Of a DNA stretch of 64,000 nucleotides, positions 60,486 to 64,000 are shown in pieces (position 1 is the stretch's first letter; each line of letters begins with the position of its first letter). This DNA is from CAYFZO01 sp965211995. GTDB taxonomy: Bacteria > Pseudomonadota > Gammaproteobacteria > Poriferisulfidales > Oxydemutatoraceae. The DNA lies in the NCBI GenBank assembly GCA_965211995.1, contig OZ243040.1, forward strand, positions 682,001 through 746,000. Reading direction: 5' to 3'. The notes under the pieces are model-generated. The model was given only the letters and a program-made list of their open reading frames with translations, was not told the origin of the DNA and made no database searches. The position numbers and the translations under genes are program-made.

Positions 60486-61391
60486 ATGCGGCAAAGCGAG
60501 CGCCGTTGCGGGTTTGTCGCACTGGTCGGACGACCTAACGTCGGCAAGTCCACGCTGTTCAACCGGCTGGTCGGCGCGCATCTTTCGCCGGTGACGCACA
60601 AGCCGCAGACCACGCGCTACAACATTCGCGGCGTGCTGACGCAACCGTCGCGGCAAATGATCTTTCTCGACACGCCGGGTCTGCACCGGCGCGCGCACCG
60701 CTCGCTGAACCGGATTTTGAACAACAACGTGCTGCGTGCGCTCACCGGCGTGGACGTCGTCGTGATGATGGCGGTGCACGATTGCTGGCTGCCCGCGGAC
60801 GAAGCCGTGCTCGCGGCGGCCAAGCGCTGCGACAGGCCGGTTTTCCTGGTGCTGAACAAGGTTGACCGCGCGCGCGACAAAAGCGCGCTGCTCGCAATCC
60901 TCGCCGCCGCCGCACGCCGCCACGACTTCAAGGAGATCTTCCCGCTGTCGGCGTTGCGCGACGCCGATTTCGGCAAGTTCACGCGGACGCTGGCCGCGTA
61001 TCTGCCGCAACGGGATTTCATCTTCGACGAAGACCAGTTGTCCGACCGCAGCGAGCGCTTCATCGTCGCCGAGTTGGTGCGCGAACAAGTCATGCTCGAA
61101 CTGCATCAGGAACTGCCTTACGCCGCCCACGTCGAGATCGAGAAATTTGAGGAGCGTACGCCGGTGGTGCATATATCGGCGGTGATCTTCGTCGAGAAAA
61201 GCAACCAGCGCGCGATCGTGATCGGCCACGGCGGCGCCCGTCTCAAGCGCATCGGCACGCGGTCGCGGCGCGACGCCGAGCGCCTGCTCGGCAGGCGCGT
61301 GTACCTGCGGCTGTGGGTGAAAACCAAAAGCGCGTGGCAGCGCGACCCGGCGGTGGTCAACGCCTATTCGAGCGACGGGGCGGCGCTGTGA
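60486..61391 (+). CDS. era: GTPase Era
   Basis: GTPase that helps 16S rRNA maturation and 30S assembly. G motifs: ALVGRPNVGKSTLFNRLVGA (P-loop), TTRYNIRGVLTQ (G2), MIFLDTPGLH (G3), FLVLNKVDRARDK (G4). The C-terminal KH domain includes VEKSNQRAIVIGHGGARLKR. Length is 301. Located between rnc and recO, the standard order; its stop overlaps the recO start. Confidence 0.97.
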   Translation: MRQSERRCGFVALVGRPNVGKSTLFNRLVGAHLSPVTHKPQTTRYNIRGVLTQPSRQMIFLDTPGLHRRAHRSLNRILNNNVLRALTGVDVVVMMAVHDCWLPADEAVLAAAKRCDRPVFLVLNKVDRARDKSALLAILAAAARRHDFKEIFPLSALRDADFGKFTRTLAAYLPQRDFIFDEDQLSDRSERFIVAELVREQVMLELHQELPYAAHVEIEKFEERTPVVHISAVIFVEKSNQRAIVIGHGGARLKRIGTRSRRDAERLLGRRVYLRLWVKTKSAWQRDPAVVNAYSSDGAAL

Positions 61392-62101
61392 TCACTTTCG
61401 ACAAGGAGCCGGCCTACGTGCTGCACCGCAGGCCCTATCAGGAATGCAACAGTTTGGTGCAGTTTCTGACTCCGGGTTACGGGCGGATGACCGCGATCAT
61501 CAGGCAGTCGTCGAAGATGATCGGCAAGAACGTGCAGCCTTTCATCCCGGTGCTGCTGGGTTGCAGCGGGCGCGGCGATCTGCTCAACGTGCGCGCGTTC
61601 GACCCGCAGAGCAAAGCGATACTGGCCAAGCCCGAGGAGCAGATGGTCGGCATGTACGTGAACGAACTGGTGACGCGGCTGATTCCGCAGCATGTGGCAT
61701 CGCGCCGCTTGTTTGAACATTACGCGGGCACGCTCGCCGACGTCGCGCGCGGGGACGCTTGCGAGCCGGTGCTGCGGCGGTTTGAAGTCGCGCTGCTTGA
61801 GATCTCAGGCCGCGGCCTGCAACTCGATCATGATCACGTCACCCACGAGCCGCTCGTCGCCGATGCGGTGTACCGCTATGAACCCGGCGACGGACCGGTG
61901 CGTTGCGACGGCGGGGCGGGGCGGGGCGAGGTGCGGTGCCGGGGCGAAACCCTGCTCGATCTCGCGCGCGGGCTGCCCGGCGGCGACGCCCGCACCCTGC
62001 GTGAAGCCAAAGAGTTATTGCGCACGACGATCAATTATCATCTCCGTCACCGCGTGATGCACACCCGTTCTCTGTTCCGTTACCTGAAAGAGATAACGTA
62101 A
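61388..62101 (+). CDS. recO: DNA repair protein RecO
   Basis: RecFOR-pathway mediator that loads RecA. GTG 61388 overlaps the era stop. The N-terminal OB fold carries EPAYVLHRRPYQECNSLVQF, LTPGYGRMTAIIRQ and VQPFIPVLLGCSGRGDLLNV. Helical part: MVGMYVNELVTRLIPQHVAS and LRRFEVALLEISGRGLQLDH. The zinc cysteines of some RecO proteins are absent. Length is 237. It ends TRSLFRYLKEIT. Confidence 0.94.
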   Translation: MITFDKEPAYVLHRRPYQECNSLVQFLTPGYGRMTAIIRQSSKMIGKNVQPFIPVLLGCSGRGDLLNVRAFDPQSKAILAKPEEQMVGMYVNELVTRLIPQHVASRRLFEHYAGTLADVARGDACEPVLRRFEVALLEISGRGLQLDHDHVTHEPLVADAVYRYEPGDGPVRCDGGAGRGEVRCRGETLLDLARGLPGGDARTLREAKELLRTTINYHLRHRVMHTRSLFRYLKEIT

Positions 62102-62270
62102 AGTGCCGGTCGCAACGTGCCGGCGCAGGGGCGTGCGGTTCACGCATTTTTGAAGGGGAGCGCATGCAATACCGGGCGCGACACGCGGATTAATACGGGT
62201 TGTCGTCAGCGCCGCCCGCACGGTTTGCCGCGGCGGGCGTGATACACTGAACAGCATAAAAGGATTTGCA

Positions 62271-63065
62271 ATGCTTCCGCGTGAACGTTCTTTTGCCGAA
62301 CGGCGGTCGCGGCGGTCATCGAAAAAATCTTTATTCAGCATGGATGAAGTCAGACTCGGCGTCAACCTCGATCACGTGACGACGCTGCGTCAGGCGCGGC
62401 GCACGCCGTACCCGGATTTCACGCGGGCGATTGGCGTCGCCGAGGGCGCCGGCGCCGACGGCATCACGATCCACCTGCGCGAGGACCGCCGCCACATTCA
62501 GGACGACGACGTCCGCGCCGCCCGCGCGGCGGTGACGACAACGCTGAACCTGGAGATGGCGGCGACCGGCGAGATGGTGGAGATTGCGCTCGCGGTGAAG
62601 CCCGATTTCTGCTGTATCGTGCCCGAGCGGCGTGAGGAGTTGACCACCGAAGGCGGCCTCGACGTGACCGCGCACGCGGCGCGCGTCGGCGAAATCTGCA
62701 CGGCGCTCACCGCGGGGGGGATCCGGGCGTCGCTGTTCATCGAACCCGACGAGCGGGTGATTGACGCCGCGGTGCGGGCGGGCGCGCCGGTGGTCGAATT
62801 ACACACCGGCGCGTACGCGAATGCCGCGGCTGAAACCGCACCGCGCGAACTCGAGCGTATCGTCCGCGCTGCGCGCTACGCCGCGCAATGCGGCTTGACG
62901 GTCAACGCCGGACACGGCCTGCACCGCGCCAACGTGCGCGCGGTCGCGGCGATTGCGCAGATGAACGAGTTGAACATCGGCCACGCGATCATCGCCGAGG
63001 CGGTGTTTATGGGGCTCGCGGGCGCGGTGCGCGCGATGAAGGAAGCAATGAGGGGGAAAGATTGA
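62271..63065 (+). CDS. pdxJ: pyridoxine 5'-phosphate synthase
   Basis: Last step of de novo vitamin B6 synthesis. Core: VRLGVNLDHVTTLRQARRTP, ADGITIHLREDRRHIQDDDV, CCIVPERREELTTEGGLDVT, VVELHTGAYANAAAETAPRE, VNAGHGLHRANVRAVAAIAQ. ATG 62271 has AGGA seven bases upstream and adds a basic 23-residue extension; homologues usually begin near MDEVRLG (ATG 62340), which has no ribosome site, so the start is open. Length is 264 or 241. The 169 bp before it hold no recognised gene. Confidence 0.94.
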   Translation: MLPRERSFAERRSRRSSKKSLFSMDEVRLGVNLDHVTTLRQARRTPYPDFTRAIGVAEGAGADGITIHLREDRRHIQDDDVRAARAAVTTTLNLEMAATGEMVEIALAVKPDFCCIVPERREELTTEGGLDVTAHAARVGEICTALTAGGIRASLFIEPDERVIDAAVRAGAPVVELHTGAYANAAAETAPRELERIVRAARYAAQCGLTVNAGHGLHRANVRAVAAIAQMNELNIGHAIIAEAVFMGLAGAVRAMKEAMRGKD

Positions 63066-63445
63066 TGGGGATTATCGGCATCGGCGTTGACATCGTCAGC
63101 GTCGCGCGCGTCAGAGGCGTTCTCGAACGCCACCCCGCGCGCTTCCCGCGGAAACTGCTGCACCCGCGGGAGCACGGCGAGTATCGCGGCCAACTCGATC
63201 CGCCGGGGTTTCTTGCGCGCCGATTCGCGGCGAAGGAAGCGGTCGTCAAAGCGCTCGGCCTGGGTTTTACAGGCGGCGCGTATGCGCGCAGAATATGGAT
63301 CAGGCACGATGCGCGCGGTCGTCCGTCGGCGGTGCTGGACTTGCCGGCGCCGCACCGGCGGTGCACGACGTTGCTGAGCGTCGCCGACGAAAAGGATTAC
63401 GCCGTGGCGCAGGCGGTCATATTGAGCGAAGAGAGTCCAGCGTGA
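63065..63445 (+). CDS. acpS: holo-acyl-carrier-protein synthase
   Basis: Transfers phosphopantetheine from CoA to ACP. IIGIGVDIVSVARVRGVLE holds the metal-binding Asp, and FLARRFAAKEAVVKALG the Glu and Lys of the active site; the end is a beta-strand pair (CTTLLSVADEKDYAVAQAVI). ATG overlaps the pdxJ stop (TGATG). Length is 126. Follows pdxJ as in E. coli. Confidence 0.95.
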   Translation: MGIIGIGVDIVSVARVRGVLERHPARFPRKLLHPREHGEYRGQLDPPGFLARRFAAKEAVVKALGLGFTGGAYARRIWIRHDARGRPSAVLDLPAPHRRCTTLLSVADEKDYAVAQAVILSEESPA

Positions 63446-64000
63446 CGTATCCGACGATTGAGGATTTCATCGGCAATACGCCGCTGGTGCGCCTGCAGCG
63501 GCTGTACGCGGGCGACAACGCGCTGCTGGTCAAACTCGAAGGCAACAACCCCGCCGGTTCGGTCAAGGACCGCCCGGCGCTGAGCATGATCGCGCGCGCC
63601 GAGGAGCGTGGCGAAATCAAGCCCGGCGACGAATTGGTCGAGCCGACCAGCGGCAACACCGGCATCGCGCTGGCAATGGCGGCGGCGATCAGGGGTTACC
63701 GCCTGACTTTGGTCATGCCCGAAAACATGAGCGCCGAAAGGCGCGCGGCGATGAAGGCCTTCGGCGCCGAGATCGTGCTGACGCCGGCGGCCGGCGCGAT
63801 GGAAGGCGCGCGCGACGTCGCGACGCAGATGGAAAAAGACGGCAAGGGCAAGATGCTCGACCAGTTCGCCAACCCCGACAACCCGTACGCGCATTACACC
63901 GGCACCGGCCCCGAGATCTGGCGCGACACCGAAGGCGGAGTGACGCATTTCGTCAGTTCGATGGGCACCACCGGCACGATCATGGGGGCCGGGCCTTTTC
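63442..64000 (+). CDS. cysM: cysteine synthase B, 3' end outside the window
   Basis: PLP enzyme joining O-acetylserine and sulfide or thiosulfate. GTG 63442 overlaps the acpS stop. TYPTIEDFIGNTPLVRLQRL, EGNNPAGSVKDRPALSMIAR (Schiff-base Lys), EPTSGNTGIALAMAAAIRGY, MPENMSAERRAAMKAFGAEI and YTGTGPEIWRDTEGGVTHFV identify it; NNPAGSVKDRPA and the FANPDN segment favour CysM over CysK. About 186 residues are visible. A typical last gene after acpS in this lineage. Confidence 0.93.
   Translation, partial: MTYPTIEDFIGNTPLVRLQRLYAGDNALLVKLEGNNPAGSVKDRPALSMIARAEERGEIKPGDELVEPTSGNTGIALAMAAAIRGYRLTLVMPENMSAERRAAMKAFGAEIVLTPAAGAMEGARDVATQMEKDGKGKMLDQFANPDNPYAHYTGTGPEIWRDTEGGVTHFVSSMGTTGTIMGAGPF

Overview
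The window is a high-GC chromosomal segment of a gammaproteobacterium. Evidence for this class is a BamC lipoprotein next to dapA, an rne/rluC neighbourhood, thrS-infC-rpmI-rplT-pheS-pheT-ihfA, lepB-rnc-era-recO-pdxJ-acpS, and uvrC-pgsA followed by the glycine, cysteine and leucine tRNAs that E. coli also has there. The order cannot be fixed from this sequence alone.

Layout. 0-15 kb: partial cysS, rne with a long leader, a copper-resistance pair (copA, copB) lying between rne and rluC, a SppA-type protease, maf, rpmF, plsX, fabH, a tandemly duplicated fabH/uvrC junction, uvrC, pgsA and two tRNAs. 15-23 kb: an AT-richer foreign island carrying a complete type II-C CRISPR-Cas system: a tracrRNA divergent from a 1275-residue Cas9, then Cas1, Cas2, and a regular array of 31 repeats and 30 spacers. 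It is flanked by decayed mobile or toxin genes (HTH remnant, VapC remnant, IS110 transposase remnant) and sits between tRNA-Cys and tRNA-Leu(UAA). 23-36 kb: a DUF1326/DUF2182 pair, a small-molecule ABC importer, a SoxYZ-like carrier, a cytochrome c, and a four-gene cluster matching the PQQ-dehydrogenase-associated (Ped/Lut, lanthanide-linked) ABC system. No quinoprotein dehydrogenase lies in the window. 36-40 kb: a MotA/TolQ-ExbD-like pair with two envelope proteins and DsbC. 40-64 kb: a lower-GC glycosyltransferase-like gene, a lytic transglycosylase, proS, perM, bcp, dapA-bamC, an MxaD-like lipoprotein, an aminotransferase divergent from uvrB, the thrS-to-ihfA translation operon, and the lepB-to-cysM core operon (cysM runs off the end).

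How parts work together. The CRISPR locus looks functional: the Cas9 catalytic residues are present, the anti-repeat pairs with the repeat over 6 + 17 bp, and each repeat ends in a -10-like TATACT in the inferred crRNA direction (minus strand). The 28-36 kb genes suggest periplasmic alcohol oxidation with metal/cofactor supply. Two gene junctions (fabH/uvrC and the ABC ATPase/permease) carry short tandem duplications. Each left a truncated 5' gene copy whose stop codon overlaps the start of the intact gene.
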